Shown here one piece after another: positions 18,156 to 26,575 of a DNA stretch of 64,000 nucleotides. The translations under genes were made by a program, and so were the position numbers. The stretch lies in contig JADJHR010000003.1 in the NCBI GenBank assembly GCA_016707445.1, forward strand, positions 682,001 to 746,000, given 5' to 3'. The first letter of the stretch is position 1; each line of letters starts with the position of its first letter. The DNA comes from Rubrivivax sp. (GTDB taxonomy: Bacteria > Pseudomonadota > Gammaproteobacteria > Burkholderiales > Burkholderiaceae_C). Under the pieces are notes generated by a model. That model was not told the origin of the DNA. It did no database searches and worked only from the letters and a program-made list of their open reading frames with translations.

Positions 18156-20126
18156 ATGGCCACTCGACAAGCCACCTACGCCGAAGCCTCGATCCGCGTG
18201 CTCAAGGGCCTCGAGCCCGTCAAGCAGCGGCCGGGCATGTACACGCGCACCGACAACCCGCTGCACGTGGTGCAGGAGGTGATCGACAACGCCGCCGACG
18301 AGGCGCTGGCCGGTTTCGGCCACCGTATCGCGCTGACCCTGCATGTCGACGGTTCGATCAGCATCGATGACGACGGCCGTGGCATCCCGTTCGGGCTGCA
18401 CCCCGAAGAACAGGTGTCGGTGGTCGAGATCGTGTTCACGCGCCTGCACGCCGGCGGCAAGTTCGACAAGGGAGCCGGCGGCGCCTACAGCTTCAGCGGC
18501 GGCCTGCACGGCGTGGGCGTGAGCGTGACCAACGCGCTGGCCCTGCGGCTGCAGGTCAGCGTGTGGCGCGACGGCCAGGTGGCGTCGCTGGCCTTTGCCG
18601 GCGGTGACGTGGTCGAGCCGCTGTCGCTGCGCAAGGCGACGGCGGCAGAGCGCAAGCACGGCACCAGCGTTCGTGTCTGGCCCGATCCCAAGTATTTCGA
18701 GAGCCCCGAGCTGCCGCGCCACGACCTGCTGCACCTGCTGCGCAGCAAGGCCGTTTTGATGCCGGGCGTGACGGTGTCGCTCACGCATGAGAAATCGGGC
18801 GAGACGCAGACATGGGCCTACAAGGGCGGGCTGAGCGATTACCTGCTGCAGACCCTGCCGGCCGACCCGCTGATTCCGTTGTTCGAAGGCGCGCAATACG
18901 CTGGCGCCAACGAGACCGAGAACTTCGCCGAAGGCGAGGGCGCCGCCTGGTGCGTGGCCTTCACCGACGACGGCGCGGTGCTGCGTGAAAGCTACGTCAA
19001 CCTGATCCCCACGGTGGCCGGCGGCACGCACGAGTCGGGCCTGAAGGACGGCCTGTTCGGTGCCATCAAGGGGTTCATCGAGCTGCACGCGCTGCTGCCC
19101 AAGGGGGTCAAGCTGATGCCCGAGGACGTGTTCTCGCGCGCCAGCTTCGTGCTGTCGGCCAAGGTGCTCGACCCGCAGTTCCAGGGCCAGATCAAGGAAC
19201 GGCTGAACAGCCGCGACGCCCTTCGCCTGGTGTCGGCCTACGTCAAGCCGGCGCTGGAGTTGTGGTTGAACCAGCATGTCGACCTGGGGCGCAAGCTGGC
19301 CGAGTTGGTGATCCGCCAGGCGCAGACGCGACAGCGCGCCAGCCAGAAGGTCGAAAAGCGCAAGGGCAGCGGCGTGGCCGTATTGCCGGGCAAGCTGACC
19401 GACTGCGAAAGCCGTGACCTGGGCTTCAACGAGGTCTTCCTGGTCGAGGGTGACTCGGCCGGTGGAAGTGCCAAGATGGGCCGCGACAAGGAAACCCAGG
19501 CCGTGCTGCCGCTGCGCGGCAAGGTGCTCAACACCTGGGAGGTCGAGCGTGACCGGCTGTTTGCCAACACCGAGGTGCACGACATCGCGGTGGCGATCGG
19601 CGTCGACCCGCATGGCCCCAACGATGTGGTCGACCTTGGCGGCCTGCGCTACGGCAAGGTCTGCATCCTGAGCGACGCCGATGTCGACGGCTCGCACATC
19701 CAGGTGCTGCTGCTGACGCTGTTCTTCCGTCATTTTCCGAAGTTGATCGAGGCCGGTCATGTCTACATCGCGCGGCCGCCGCTGTACCGCATCGACGCGC
19801 CGGCACGCGGCAAGCGGCCGGCGGCCAAGCTCTACGTGCTGGACGATGGCGAACTCGAGGCCGCGCTGGACAAGCTGCGCAAGGAAGGTGCGCGCGAAGG
19901 CAGCTGGAGCATCGGCCGCTTCAAGGGCTTGGGCGAGATGAATGCCGAGCAGCTGTGGGAGACCACGCTGAACCCGGAGACGCGCCGCTTGCTGCCGGTG
20001 AGCTTTGCCGCACTGGGCTTCGACGCCACCGCATCGGCCATGACGCGCCTGATGGGCAAGGGCGAAGCTGCGGCGCGGCGCGAGCTGATGGAACTGCGCG
20101 GCGACCAAATCGAGCTTGACGTCTGA
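18156..20126 (+). CDS. parE: DNA topoisomerase IV subunit B
   Basis: ParE, the ATPase subunit of topoisomerase IV, which decatenates daughter chromosomes. At 656 residues it fits ParE better than GyrB (about 800). The GHKL ATP-binding motifs are EVIDNAADEAL and DDGRGIPFGLHPEE; the Walker-like lid is GGLHGVGVSVTNAL. The TOPRIM domain shows EVFLVEGDSAGGSAKMGRD and the DADVDGSHI metal site. The C-terminal GRFKGLGEMN is also typical. The ATG at 18156 begins MATRQATYAEASIRVLKGLE. parC is not next to it; an acetyltransferase follows immediately. Confidence 0.95.
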   Translation: MATRQATYAEASIRVLKGLEPVKQRPGMYTRTDNPLHVVQEVIDNAADEALAGFGHRIALTLHVDGSISIDDDGRGIPFGLHPEEQVSVVEIVFTRLHAGGKFDKGAGGAYSFSGGLHGVGVSVTNALALRLQVSVWRDGQVASLAFAGGDVVEPLSLRKATAAERKHGTSVRVWPDPKYFESPELPRHDLLHLLRSKAVLMPGVTVSLTHEKSGETQTWAYKGGLSDYLLQTLPADPLIPLFEGAQYAGANETENFAEGEGAAWCVAFTDDGAVLRESYVNLIPTVAGGTHESGLKDGLFGAIKGFIELHALLPKGVKLMPEDVFSRASFVLSAKVLDPQFQGQIKERLNSRDALRLVSAYVKPALELWLNQHVDLGRKLAELVIRQAQTRQRASQKVEKRKGSGVAVLPGKLTDCESRDLGFNEVFLVEGDSAGGSAKMGRDKETQAVLPLRGKVLNTWEVERDRLFANTEVHDIAVAIGVDPHGPNDVVDLGGLRYGKVCILSDADVDGSHIQVLLLTLFFRHFPKLIEAGHVYIARPPLYRIDAPARGKRPAAKLYVLDDGELEAALDKLRKEGAREGSWSIGRFKGLGEMNAEQLWETTLNPETRRLLPVSFAALGFDATASAMTRLMGKGEAAARRELMELRGDQIELDV

Positions 20127-20127
20127 C

Positions 20128-20676
20128 GTGAGCGACAGCACCTCCAACCCGCGCCTGTCCTTGCGCCCGACCATGCTGTCGGACCTGGAGTTCGTGGTCG
20201 CGGTCGAGACCGACAGCGCCAACCTGCCCTTCATCACGCCCTGGGAGCGCACGCAGCACGAAGGTGCGGTACGTTTCCCTGATTTCCGCCACTTCATCGT
20301 CGAACTGGGTCCCGACTTCGAGCAGGCCGGTTTCGTCATCCTGCAAGGTTGCCGCAACCCGCACCGCAGCGTCGAGCTCAAGCGCCTGGTGCTGCAGCCC
20401 AAGGGTCGTGGACTGGGCCGCGAGTGTGTTCGTTTGCTCAAGCGCATGGCCTTCGACGATCTGCACGCGCACCGCTTCTGGCTCGACGTGAAGGCACTCA
20501 ACCAGCGTGCCCTGGCGCTGTACCGGTCAGAAGGCTTCGTTGAAGAGGGCTGCCTGCGCGAAAGCGTGCGCCTGATGGCGCCCGGCGCCGACGGCTACGA
20601 CAGCCTGATCGTGATGAGCATGCTCGACCGCGAGTTCCAGGCCCGGCTGGCGCTGGGGCTGGAGCCCGGGCGGTGA
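20128..20676 (+). CDS. GNAT family N-acetyltransferase, RimJ/SpeG-like
   Basis: A 182-residue GNAT acetyltransferase. The acetyl-CoA loop is recognisable in LVLQPKGRGLGRECVRLLKRMAF, and the C-terminal WLDVKALNQRALALYRSEGFVEEGCLRE is typical of the RimJ/RimL and antibiotic-acetyltransferase branch. The GTG start at 20128 follows the parE stop by one base; a TTG at 20116 in the same frame would overlap parE. Co-transcription with parE is likely from the spacing. The substrate is unknown. Confidence 0.85.
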   Translation: MSDSTSNPRLSLRPTMLSDLEFVVAVETDSANLPFITPWERTQHEGAVRFPDFRHFIVELGPDFEQAGFVILQGCRNPHRSVELKRLVLQPKGRGLGRECVRLLKRMAFDDLHAHRFWLDVKALNQRALALYRSEGFVEEGCLRESVRLMAPGADGYDSLIVMSMLDREFQARLALGLEPGR

Positions 20677-20732
20677 AGCGCGCGCTGCTGGCCGCGGCGC
20701 TGGCGCTGGGTCAATCGTCGGAAAACGCTTAA
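20673..20732 (+). pseudogene. Possible truncated signal-peptide ORF
   Basis: A GTG overlapping the acetyltransferase stop (GTGA) opens a 19-codon frame that begins like an export signal (basic KR, then LLAAALALG) and runs into TAA. It resembles the first exported residues of a gene whose remainder is missing. It may equally be chance: the sequence is short and nothing downstream in any frame continues a recognisable secreted protein. Confidence 0.25.
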
Positions 20733-21020
20733 ATATAGAGTTATGTGAATGGTGCCGGTGTGCTCCATCTGGCAGCCAAACAGGTCGACGCGCGATATGG
20801 CCCGCATGCTGGCCGACCTGCTGCGACGCCTGGGCCGGCAAGCGCGCGGCCTGGTGTTGACACCGTAGGCGATGGATGACGGCCCTTGTGCCTGGCGACG
20901 TGGGCACCCGGCGTCAGGTCAGAACCCTGCCGGCGTTGCCGCCACGAAATCGCCATTCCCCAGGACTTCCCCAAGCCCCAAACAACAAAGAGCCTGCACG
21001 TGGCGGGCCCTGATGATGAT
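20677..21020. other. Region without a confident gene, left of tRNA-Ala
   Basis: About 340 bases between the acetyltransferase and the tRNA. It holds an AT-richer patch near 20725-20750, a 39-codon plus-strand frame at 20749-20868 (MVPVCSIW... ending RGLVLTP) with no clear ribosome-binding site, and the possible tRNA terminator at 20980-21011. No protein family is recognisable. The patchy base composition suggests the remains of a rearrangement. Confidence 0.5.
20980..21011 (-). terminator. Possible terminator of tRNA-Ala
   Basis: Read on the minus strand just after the tRNA 3' end: a nine-pair stem (AGGGCCCGC / GCAGGCTCT, one mismatch and one G-U) with loop CACGT, followed by TTGTTGTTT. The T tract is interrupted, so the call is tentative. 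Confidence 0.4.
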
Positions 21021-21096
<76 letters not shown>

Positions 21097-21147
21097 GAAC
21101 CGGGCGGCAGTCTACCATTGCCGACGTGATCAACCTGGAGACCGCCG

Positions 21148-22002
21148 ATGCGTCGTGACCACGACCCCGCCTGGCTGGAACAGCAGTACGACAACCGTGC
21201 GCTGGTGCCGGACTACGCCAGCCATCTGCAGAAATGGGCCGAGGCATCGGACTGGACGCGGCGGCATGCCGACGCCGTGCTCGACCAGCGTTACGGCGAT
21301 GGCGCCAACGAAACGCTGGACCTCTTTCGCGCCTCGGCGCCGAACGCGCCGGTGCTGGTTTTCATCCACGGGGGCTACTGGCGCGCGCTGGACAAGCGCG
21401 ACTTCTCCTTCGTCGCGCCGTCGTTCACGGCCGAAGGGGCGCTGGTGGTGGTGCCCAACTACGCGCTGGCACCCGCCGTAACGATCGAGCACATCACGCT
21501 GCAGATGGTGCGCGCGCTGCAATGGGTGCATCGCCACGCCGCGGCGCATGGCGGCGATCCGTCGCGCATCGTCGTCGCCGGGCATTCGGCCGGCGGGCAT
21601 CTGGCGGCAATGATGCTGTCCTGCCGCTGGAAGGAGGTCGACGCCGAACTGCCGGCGCAACTGGTGCAGGGCGCCTTGTCGATCTCGGGTCTGTACGACC
21701 TCGAGCCGGTTCGACGGGCACCGTTTCTGCAAGTCGACCTGGGACTGACACCGGCGTCTGTCCGCCGCCTGAGCCCGGCCTTCTTTCCGCGGCCCAAGGG
21801 CAAGCTGTACAGCGTGGTCGGTGCTGACGAGAGTGAAGCCTTCCAGCGCCAGAACCAGCTGATCCGCGACGTCTGGGGCCCGACCGCAGTGCCGGTGTGC
21901 GAGCCGGTGCAGCACGCCAACCACTTCTCGGTACTCAAGCGCCTGGCCGACCCGCAGGCGCGCCTGCACGAGCTGGGCCTGCGTCTGCTGGGTCTTCGCT
22001 GA
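21148..22002 (+). CDS. Alpha/beta hydrolase, kynurenine formamidase-like
   Basis: A 284-residue serine hydrolase. The oxyanion motif HGGYW (residues 74-78) and the nucleophile Ser147 in GHSAGGHLA match the BD-FAE / arylformamidase (KynB-like) branch, which hydrolyses N-formylkynurenine or small esters. A terminal His in VQHANHFSVL can complete the triad, with an acid before it. The ATG at 21148 has GGAG upstream (CCTGGAGACC). No tryptophan-catabolism gene is nearby, so esterase is the safer name. Its promoter region abuts the tRNA gene running the other way. Confidence 0.87.
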   Translation: MRRDHDPAWLEQQYDNRALVPDYASHLQKWAEASDWTRRHADAVLDQRYGDGANETLDLFRASAPNAPVLVFIHGGYWRALDKRDFSFVAPSFTAEGALVVVPNYALAPAVTIEHITLQMVRALQWVHRHAAAHGGDPSRIVVAGHSAGGHLAAMMLSCRWKEVDAELPAQLVQGALSISGLYDLEPVRRAPFLQVDLGLTPASVRRLSPAFFPRPKGKLYSVVGADESEAFQRQNQLIRDVWGPTAVPVCEPVQHANHFSVLKRLADPQARLHELGLRLLGLR

Positions 22003-22182
22003 GCGGGTCGATCCGGTGAGGGGTTCGAGATCGACGCTATCGTTGAGTCTAATCAAATTGCTTCGCTCAATGAGGTGAATAGAAGCTTTGTATTGGCCCT
22101 GAAGCAGACTGTGCGCTACCGTGTTCGGTGGTCGCACCTCATTGCAGGTGCATCCAGACCGATTCATGACTAGGAGCAAGAC
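22003..22182 (+). promoter_or_regulatory. Upstream region of the rubrerythrin gene
   Basis: A clearly AT-richer 180-base gap. It contains a spaced inverted repeat TTGAG...CTCAA (22043-22070, 18 bases between the arms) that could bind a regulator, and candidate -35-like TTG elements, but no convincing paired -10. The ribosome-binding site TAGGAG is at 22170-22176. The site type is unassigned. Confidence 0.3.
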
Positions 22183-22605
22183 ATGGCACTGAAAGGCTCG
22201 AAGACCGAACAGAATCTGAAGGACGCCTTCGCCGGTGAATCTCAGGCCAACCGCCGTTATCTGTACTTCGCCAACAAGGCCGACGTGGAAGGCCAGAACG
22301 ATGTGGCGATGCTGTTCCGCTCCACCGCCGAAGGCGAGACCGGACACGCACACGGCCACCTCGAGTTCCTCGAGCATGGCTCGGGTGACCCGGCCACCGG
22401 CTTGCCGATCGGCAACAGCCGCCAGAACCTGGCCGCTGCCGTGGCCGGCGAGACGCACGAGTACACCGACATGTACCCGGGCATGGCCAAGACCGCACGC
22501 ACCGAAGGCTTCGACGAGATCGCCGACTGGTTCGAGACGCTGGCCAAGGCCGAGCGCTCGCACGCCAACCGCTACCAGAAGGCACTCGACGCCCTCGTCG
22601 ACTGA
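22183..22605 (+). CDS. Rubrerythrin-family di-iron protein (no rubredoxin domain)
   Basis: A 140-residue ferritin-like protein. Helix motifs carry the di-iron ligands: Glu19 (AGESQANRRY), Glu50/Glu52 with His55 (AEGETGHA), Glu near 89 and 92 (AGETHEY), and Glu near 126 with a following His (AERSHANRY). The C-terminal rubredoxin domain of classical rubrerythrin is absent, so electrons must come from another protein. Rubrerythrins reduce hydrogen peroxide in the cytoplasm. A perfect terminator follows, yet the Fe-S and DUF3501 genes downstream probably belong to the same functional set. Confidence 0.93.
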   Translation: MALKGSKTEQNLKDAFAGESQANRRYLYFANKADVEGQNDVAMLFRSTAEGETGHAHGHLEFLEHGSGDPATGLPIGNSRQNLAAAVAGETHEYTDMYPGMAKTARTEGFDEIADWFETLAKAERSHANRYQKALDALVD

Positions 22606-22624
22606 CGCTGACCGCGACCTGCTG

Positions 22625-22653
22625 AACAAGGGGCTGCGGCCCCTTGTTTTTCT
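22625..22653 (+). terminator. Rho-independent terminator after rubrerythrin
   Basis: A perfect ten-pair stem AACAAGGGGC / GCCCCTTGTT with loop TGCG, running into a T-rich tract. It lies 20 bases after the stop and 25 before the next ATG, so it may attenuate rather than end transcription into the Fe-S gene. Confidence 0.9.
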
Positions 22654-22677
22654 TGTCAACCCCTACCGGACACCGCC

Positions 22678-24024
22678 ATGCGCGAAGGCAACCTCGAAGC
22701 CCCGACCCGCCACCCCATAGCCTGGAAGAACCCTGAGTTCTACGACGAGGGCAAGGCCCTGGTCGAGATGGAGCGGGTGTTCGACATCTGCCATGGCTGC
22801 CGACGCTGCATCAGTCTTTGCCAGAGCTTTCCGACGCTGTTCGACCTCGTCGACGCGACCGAAGACGGCGAGGTGCATGGCATCAAGAAGGAAGCTTACT
22901 GGAGCGTGGTCGACCAGTGCTACCTGTGCGACCTGTGCTACATGACCAAATGCCCGTACACGCCGCCGCACCCGTGGAACGTGGATTTCCCGCACCTGAT
23001 GCTGCGCGGCAAGGCGATCAAGCATGCCAAGGGTGGGGTCGGGGCGAGCGAGCAACTGCTGGCGTCGACCGACACGCACGGCCAGTTCGCGGGCATCCCG
23101 ATCGTGGTCGACCTGGTCAACAAGGTCAATTCGACCAAGACCATGCGCAAGCTGATGGACAGCCAGCTCGGCGTGCACCCGGATGCCTGGATGCCCAGCA
23201 TGGCGTCGCAGCGTTTTCGCTGGGGCAAGGCCTTGAACAACCCGGCCTTCACCGTGACCAACGGAGAGCGCACGCCGGGCAAGGTGGCGATCTTTGCCAC
23301 CTGCTACATCAACTACAACGAACCCGGCATCGGCAACGACCTGATCAAGGTGCTGGACCACAACCAGATTCCCTGGGAGATCGTCGAGAAGGAACAATGT
23401 TGCGGCATGCCCAAGCTTGAGCTCGGTGATCTGCAGGCCGTGGAGCGCGCCAAGAACGCCAACATCCCGGTGCTGGCCCGTTATGCGCGCGAGGGCTGGG
23501 CCATCGTGACCGCGATCCCCAGCTGCACGCTGATGTACAAGCAGGAACTACCGCTGATGTTCCCCGATGAGGACGACGTGCTGGCGGTGCAGGCCGCGAT
23601 GTTCGACCCCTTCGAGTACCTGACGCAGCGCCATCGCGACGGGCTGCTGAAAACCGACTTCAAGACCGCACTGGGCAAGGTCAGCTATCACATCCCTTGC
23701 CATGGTCGCGTGCAGAACATCGGCAAGAAGACCGAGGAGATGTTCAAGCTGATCGGCCAGACGGTCGAGGTCACGCTCAACACCGTCGAACGATGCTCGG
23801 GCCACGCCGGCACCTATGGCGTCAAGACGCCGTATCACAAGCTGGCGATGAAGATCGGCAAGCCGGTGTTCCGCAGCATGGCCAAGGACGACCCCGATTA
23901 CATCAGCAGCGACTGCGCGCTGGCCGGCCACCACATCGCCCAGGGCATGCAGGAGGCCGGCACGCCGGCACGTGCGTTGCAGCATCCCTTGTCGCTGGTG
24001 CGCATCGCCTATGGACTGGAATGA
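22678..24024 (+). CDS. GlpC/heterodisulfide reductase-type Fe-S oxidoreductase
   Basis: A 448-residue protein with two N-terminal 4Fe-4S clusters: Cys38, 41, 44 and 48 (CHGCRRCISLC) and Cys81, 84, 87 and 92 (CYLCDLCYMTKCP). Two C-terminal cysteine-rich CCG-type domains follow (EQCCGMPKLE near 240; ERCSGHAGTYG near 370). This layout matches the C subunit of anaerobic glycerol-3-phosphate dehydrogenase and HdrD. Its place between rubrerythrin and DUF3501 suggests it delivers electrons to rubrerythrin rather than oxidising glycerol phosphate, since no glpA or glpB is present. That role is inferred. Confidence 0.88.
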   Translation: MREGNLEAPTRHPIAWKNPEFYDEGKALVEMERVFDICHGCRRCISLCQSFPTLFDLVDATEDGEVHGIKKEAYWSVVDQCYLCDLCYMTKCPYTPPHPWNVDFPHLMLRGKAIKHAKGGVGASEQLLASTDTHGQFAGIPIVVDLVNKVNSTKTMRKLMDSQLGVHPDAWMPSMASQRFRWGKALNNPAFTVTNGERTPGKVAIFATCYINYNEPGIGNDLIKVLDHNQIPWEIVEKEQCCGMPKLELGDLQAVERAKNANIPVLARYAREGWAIVTAIPSCTLMYKQELPLMFPDEDDVLAVQAAMFDPFEYLTQRHRDGLLKTDFKTALGKVSYHIPCHGRVQNIGKKTEEMFKLIGQTVEVTLNTVERCSGHAGTYGVKTPYHKLAMKIGKPVFRSMAKDDPDYISSDCALAGHHIAQGMQEAGTPARALQHPLSLVRIAYGLE

Positions 24025-24047
24025 ACCCTTCTGACTGGAGTGAAAGC

Positions 24048-24632
24048 ATGACCATCACGCGCGACAAGCTCCTGACGCTGGAGGCCTACGCCAAGATCCG
24101 CAACAGCAGCAAGCCCGGGGCCATCGCGCACCGGCGGCTGCGCAGCGTGCCGCTGGGCGACCACGTCACGCTGCAGTTCGAGGACGAACAGACCGTCTGC
24201 CGCCAGATCCAGGAGATGCTGCACATCGAGAAGATCTTCGACGAAGACGGCATCAACGGTGAGATCGAGGCCTACGCCCCGCTGGTGCCCGACGGCAGCA
24301 ACTGGAAGGCGACGATGCTGATCGAGTACCCCGACGAGCACGAGCGCAGGCGCGAACTGGCGCGGCTGATCGGCGTCGAGGACCGGCTGTTCGTCGAGGT
24401 CGAGGGCCATGCCCGCGTCTACGCCATCGCCGACGAAGACCTGGACCGCGAGAACGACGAGAAGACGTCGGCGGTGCACTTCGTGCGCTTCGAGTTCAGC
24501 GCCGCCCAGCGCGAGGCCGTTCGCGCCGGCGCCGCGGTCAAGATCGGCTGTGACCACACAAACTACCCGGCACATGTGATGCTGGCGGCCGAAACCTTGG
24601 CCAGCCTGGCCGGGGACCTGCGCGCCGCTTGA
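24048..24632 (+). CDS. DUF3501 family protein
   Basis: A 194-residue acidic soluble protein. It begins MTITRDKLLTLEAYAKIR and contains the family's QTVCRQIQEMLHIEKIF and a KIGCDHTNYPAH segment near the end with conserved Cys and His. GGAG seven to eight bases before the ATG at 24048 supports the start. DUF3501 proteins repeatedly sit beside rubrerythrin and the GlpC-like Fe-S protein, which is the arrangement here (23 bases after the Fe-S gene). Biochemical role unknown; a peroxide-defence accessory is the likely context. Confidence 0.85.
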   Translation: MTITRDKLLTLEAYAKIRNSSKPGAIAHRRLRSVPLGDHVTLQFEDEQTVCRQIQEMLHIEKIFDEDGINGEIEAYAPLVPDGSNWKATMLIEYPDEHERRRELARLIGVEDRLFVEVEGHARVYAIADEDLDRENDEKTSAVHFVRFEFSAAQREAVRAGAAVKIGCDHTNYPAHVMLAAETLASLAGDLRAA

Positions 24633-24721
24633 ACACTTCGCGCAGGTCGCACCGGTCGATGCGCTGTCGTGCCGCGCGCGTCAACGTGCATCCAGATCGG
24701 CGAAGTCGGCGTATCAGGGGG

Positions 24722-25579
24722 ATGCACAGATTCGAACTGCTTTTCGCCCGGCTGGCCCGGCCGATCGCCGCACTGCTCGTCGGGCTGGTCGCGCTGGCTC
24801 CGGCGCGCGCCCACGACACCTGGTTTGCAGCGCAGCCGGGCGCAGGTGCGGGCGCCTGGCAGCTGGCGCTGGGCACCGGCGACCGTTTCCCCGACCAGCA
24901 ATTCACGCTCAGCGCTGAATTGCTGCAGCGCCAGGGGTGTCGTCAGGGTGACGGTCAAGCGCAGGCGATGCGCGTGCTGCGCCAGCGCGATCAGGCCCTG
25001 CAGCTGCAGCCGCGCTCAGCGCTGCGCACGCAACGCGGCCAGCACGGTGCGCAGACCTGCTGGGCGCAGCTGCGGCCACTGGACATCGAGATCACGCCCG
25101 AGCAGGTGCAGGTCTACCTCGACGAGATCAGCGCCGCGCCGGCACTGCGTCAGGCCTGGCGCGAGATGCGTGCGCGCGGTGCCGTCTGGAAAGAGCGCTA
25201 CACCAAGCACGCCCGCGTGGAGCTGCTCGACCGCCGGCTGGGTGGTGGTGATGCGCCGGTTGCGCAGCCGGTGCCGATGGGCATGGACATCGTTCTCGAC
25301 AGCGGCCTCGAGCGCATCCATGCCGGCGACGAAATCCGCTTTCGTGTCTTGCGCCACGGCCAGCCGCTGCCCGGTTTCGCGGTCGAGCTGCAAGGTGAGC
25401 GCAGCCCCGTCGGCCTGTGGCGGCGCACCGACGCCGAGGGCCGGGTGAGCCTGCGCGTGCCCTTTGCCGGTGCCTGGTTGCTGCGCGGTGTGGACCTGCG
25501 GCTGTCGGGCACGCGAGTCGACAGCTGGGAAAGCGACTTCGTCACGCTGGCCTTCAGCGTGGCGCCAGCGCCGCGCTGA
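24722..25579 (+). CDS. Exported DUF4198-type protein
   Basis: A 285-residue secreted protein. The signal peptide ends at ARAHDTWF (cleavage about residue 29), and the mature protein begins with the HDTWF motif typical of DUF4198 proteins, which are often next to metal transport or TonB systems. The C-terminal half looks like an Ig-like beta domain (DEIRFRVLRHGQPLPGFAVELQ, then WRRTDAEGRVSLRVP). The ATG at 24722 follows an AGGGGG. The frame is open back to 24629, but that part is basic and not signal-like. A periplasmic metal-related role is guesswork from the family. Confidence 0.82.
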   Translation: MHRFELLFARLARPIAALLVGLVALAPARAHDTWFAAQPGAGAGAWQLALGTGDRFPDQQFTLSAELLQRQGCRQGDGQAQAMRVLRQRDQALQLQPRSALRTQRGQHGAQTCWAQLRPLDIEITPEQVQVYLDEISAAPALRQAWREMRARGAVWKERYTKHARVELLDRRLGGGDAPVAQPVPMGMDIVLDSGLERIHAGDEIRFRVLRHGQPLPGFAVELQGERSPVGLWRRTDAEGRVSLRVPFAGAWLLRGVDLRLSGTRVDSWESDFVTLAFSVAPAPR

Positions 25580-25601
25580 GCGCCGCGCCCTGGCCTGCCT
25601 T

Positions 25602-26543
25602 TCAACGGTTGGCGGCGTCGTCCAGCGCGCGCTGCGTTGCGGCGTCGAGCTGGCCCGAGCTGGGCAAGCCCTGGAGCTGCTGGAACGAACGCAGTGCAGC
25701 CTGCGTGCGCGCGCCCAACACGCCGTCGATGGCGCCGACGTCGAAGCCTTGGCTGATCAGAAATTGCTGCGCCTTGCGAATGCGGTCGTCAATCGTGCAG
25801 GCGCGCAGTTCCGGCGCGCTGGCCAACCAGCCTTCGGCCGCGGACGTGCCACCATCCGGCGCAGGCCTGGCCCTGACATCGCGCGTCTTCAGCTGCGTCA
25901 GCAGCATCGGCAGCGTGTCGCGCAGCGTGCGTGGCAGGGCGCGCGCAAAACCGGGGTCGACACCGCGGCTGAGCGTGCCCCTGGCCTGTTCGACCTTGCG
26001 CGCGTAGGTGTAACCCGTGCCCACGGTGGTGCGTGCCGGTGGCGTGGCGGCGGGTTCGAGCGCGACGGCCTCACCGCGTTCGACGTAGACCTCGGACCCT
26101 GCTGCGGCGATGTGCAGTACGGCGACGCCGGTATCGAGCGAGAGGTCGAATTGCGGCGTCAGGATGCGATGCGATGACGTGCCCGCGCGTTTGGGCGCAC
26201 TGAGCTTGACCCAGCCCGAATGCAGGAAATTCGCACCCTCGCCCGATGCTCTCGATTCGGGCAGGTCGAACACGAAGCGACTGTCGGGCCCCAGCAGGAT
26301 GGCGCTGCCATCGTCGAATTCGACCTGCACCATGGCCTGCGGGCCGGTGCGCAGGGCGTCGCAGCTGCGCAGCCGCACGCCGGCCGCAGCCTGGTAGGCG
26401 CGGCCACCCGACAGCAGGGTACCGCTGCCGTCGACGAAGGTGATGGTGGGCTGCGCCGCGGCCGCGGCCAGCGACAGCAGCGCGCAAAGCGGCAGGACCA
26501 TCAACAGCTGCCTGGGCTGGCGCGGGATCGAACGAAGTTTCAC
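25602..26543 (-). CDS. FecR-domain protein with C-terminal peptidoglycan-binding domain
   Basis: A 313-residue exported protein. An N-terminal signal or anchor (LLMVLPLCALLSLAAAAAQP) is followed by a FecR-type beta domain at about 30-150 (GVRLRSCDALRTGPQAMVQV, FDDGSAILLGPDS). A C-terminal PG_binding_1 module at about 240-305 (FDVGAIDGVLGARTQAALRSFQ) completes it. The GTG start at 26543 is fixed by GGAGG seven bases upstream. FecR domains in this setting are not linked to an iron sigma factor here; periplasmic sensing or cell-wall attachment is more likely. It lies 32 bases after the HupE-like gene on the same strand. Confidence 0.85.
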   Translation of the reverse strand: MKLRSIPRQPRQLLMVLPLCALLSLAAAAAQPTITFVDGSGTLLSGGRAYQAAAGVRLRSCDALRTGPQAMVQVEFDDGSAILLGPDSRFVFDLPESRASGEGANFLHSGWVKLSAPKRAGTSSHRILTPQFDLSLDTGVAVLHIAAAGSEVYVERGEAVALEPAATPPARTTVGTGYTYARKVEQARGTLSRGVDPGFARALPRTLRDTLPMLLTQLKTRDVRARPAPDGGTSAAEGWLASAPELRACTIDDRIRKAQQFLISQGFDVGAIDGVLGARTQAALRSFQQLQGLPSSGQLDAATQRALDDAANR

Positions 26544-26575
26544 GTGGGTTCCTCCGTGACGTCGCGATACCGACC

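Noticed and set aside
18153..20501. Long minus-strand frame opposite parE
   Set aside because: Same antisense effect; no family resemblance, and parE motifs are continuous on the plus strand.
20749..20868. 39-codon plus-strand ORF as a gene
   Set aside because: No ribosome-binding site, no recognisable family, and such lengths are common by chance at this GC content; kept only as a note in the regional entry.
22003..22080. OxyR binding site upstream of rubrerythrin
   Set aside because: Only isolated CTAT and ATAG elements occur, not at the spacing of the four-part OxyR consensus.
22678..24024. Anaerobic glycerol-3-phosphate dehydrogenase subunit C in the strict sense
   Set aside because: No glpA or glpB is nearby, and the gene lies between rubrerythrin and DUF3501, a different conserved context.
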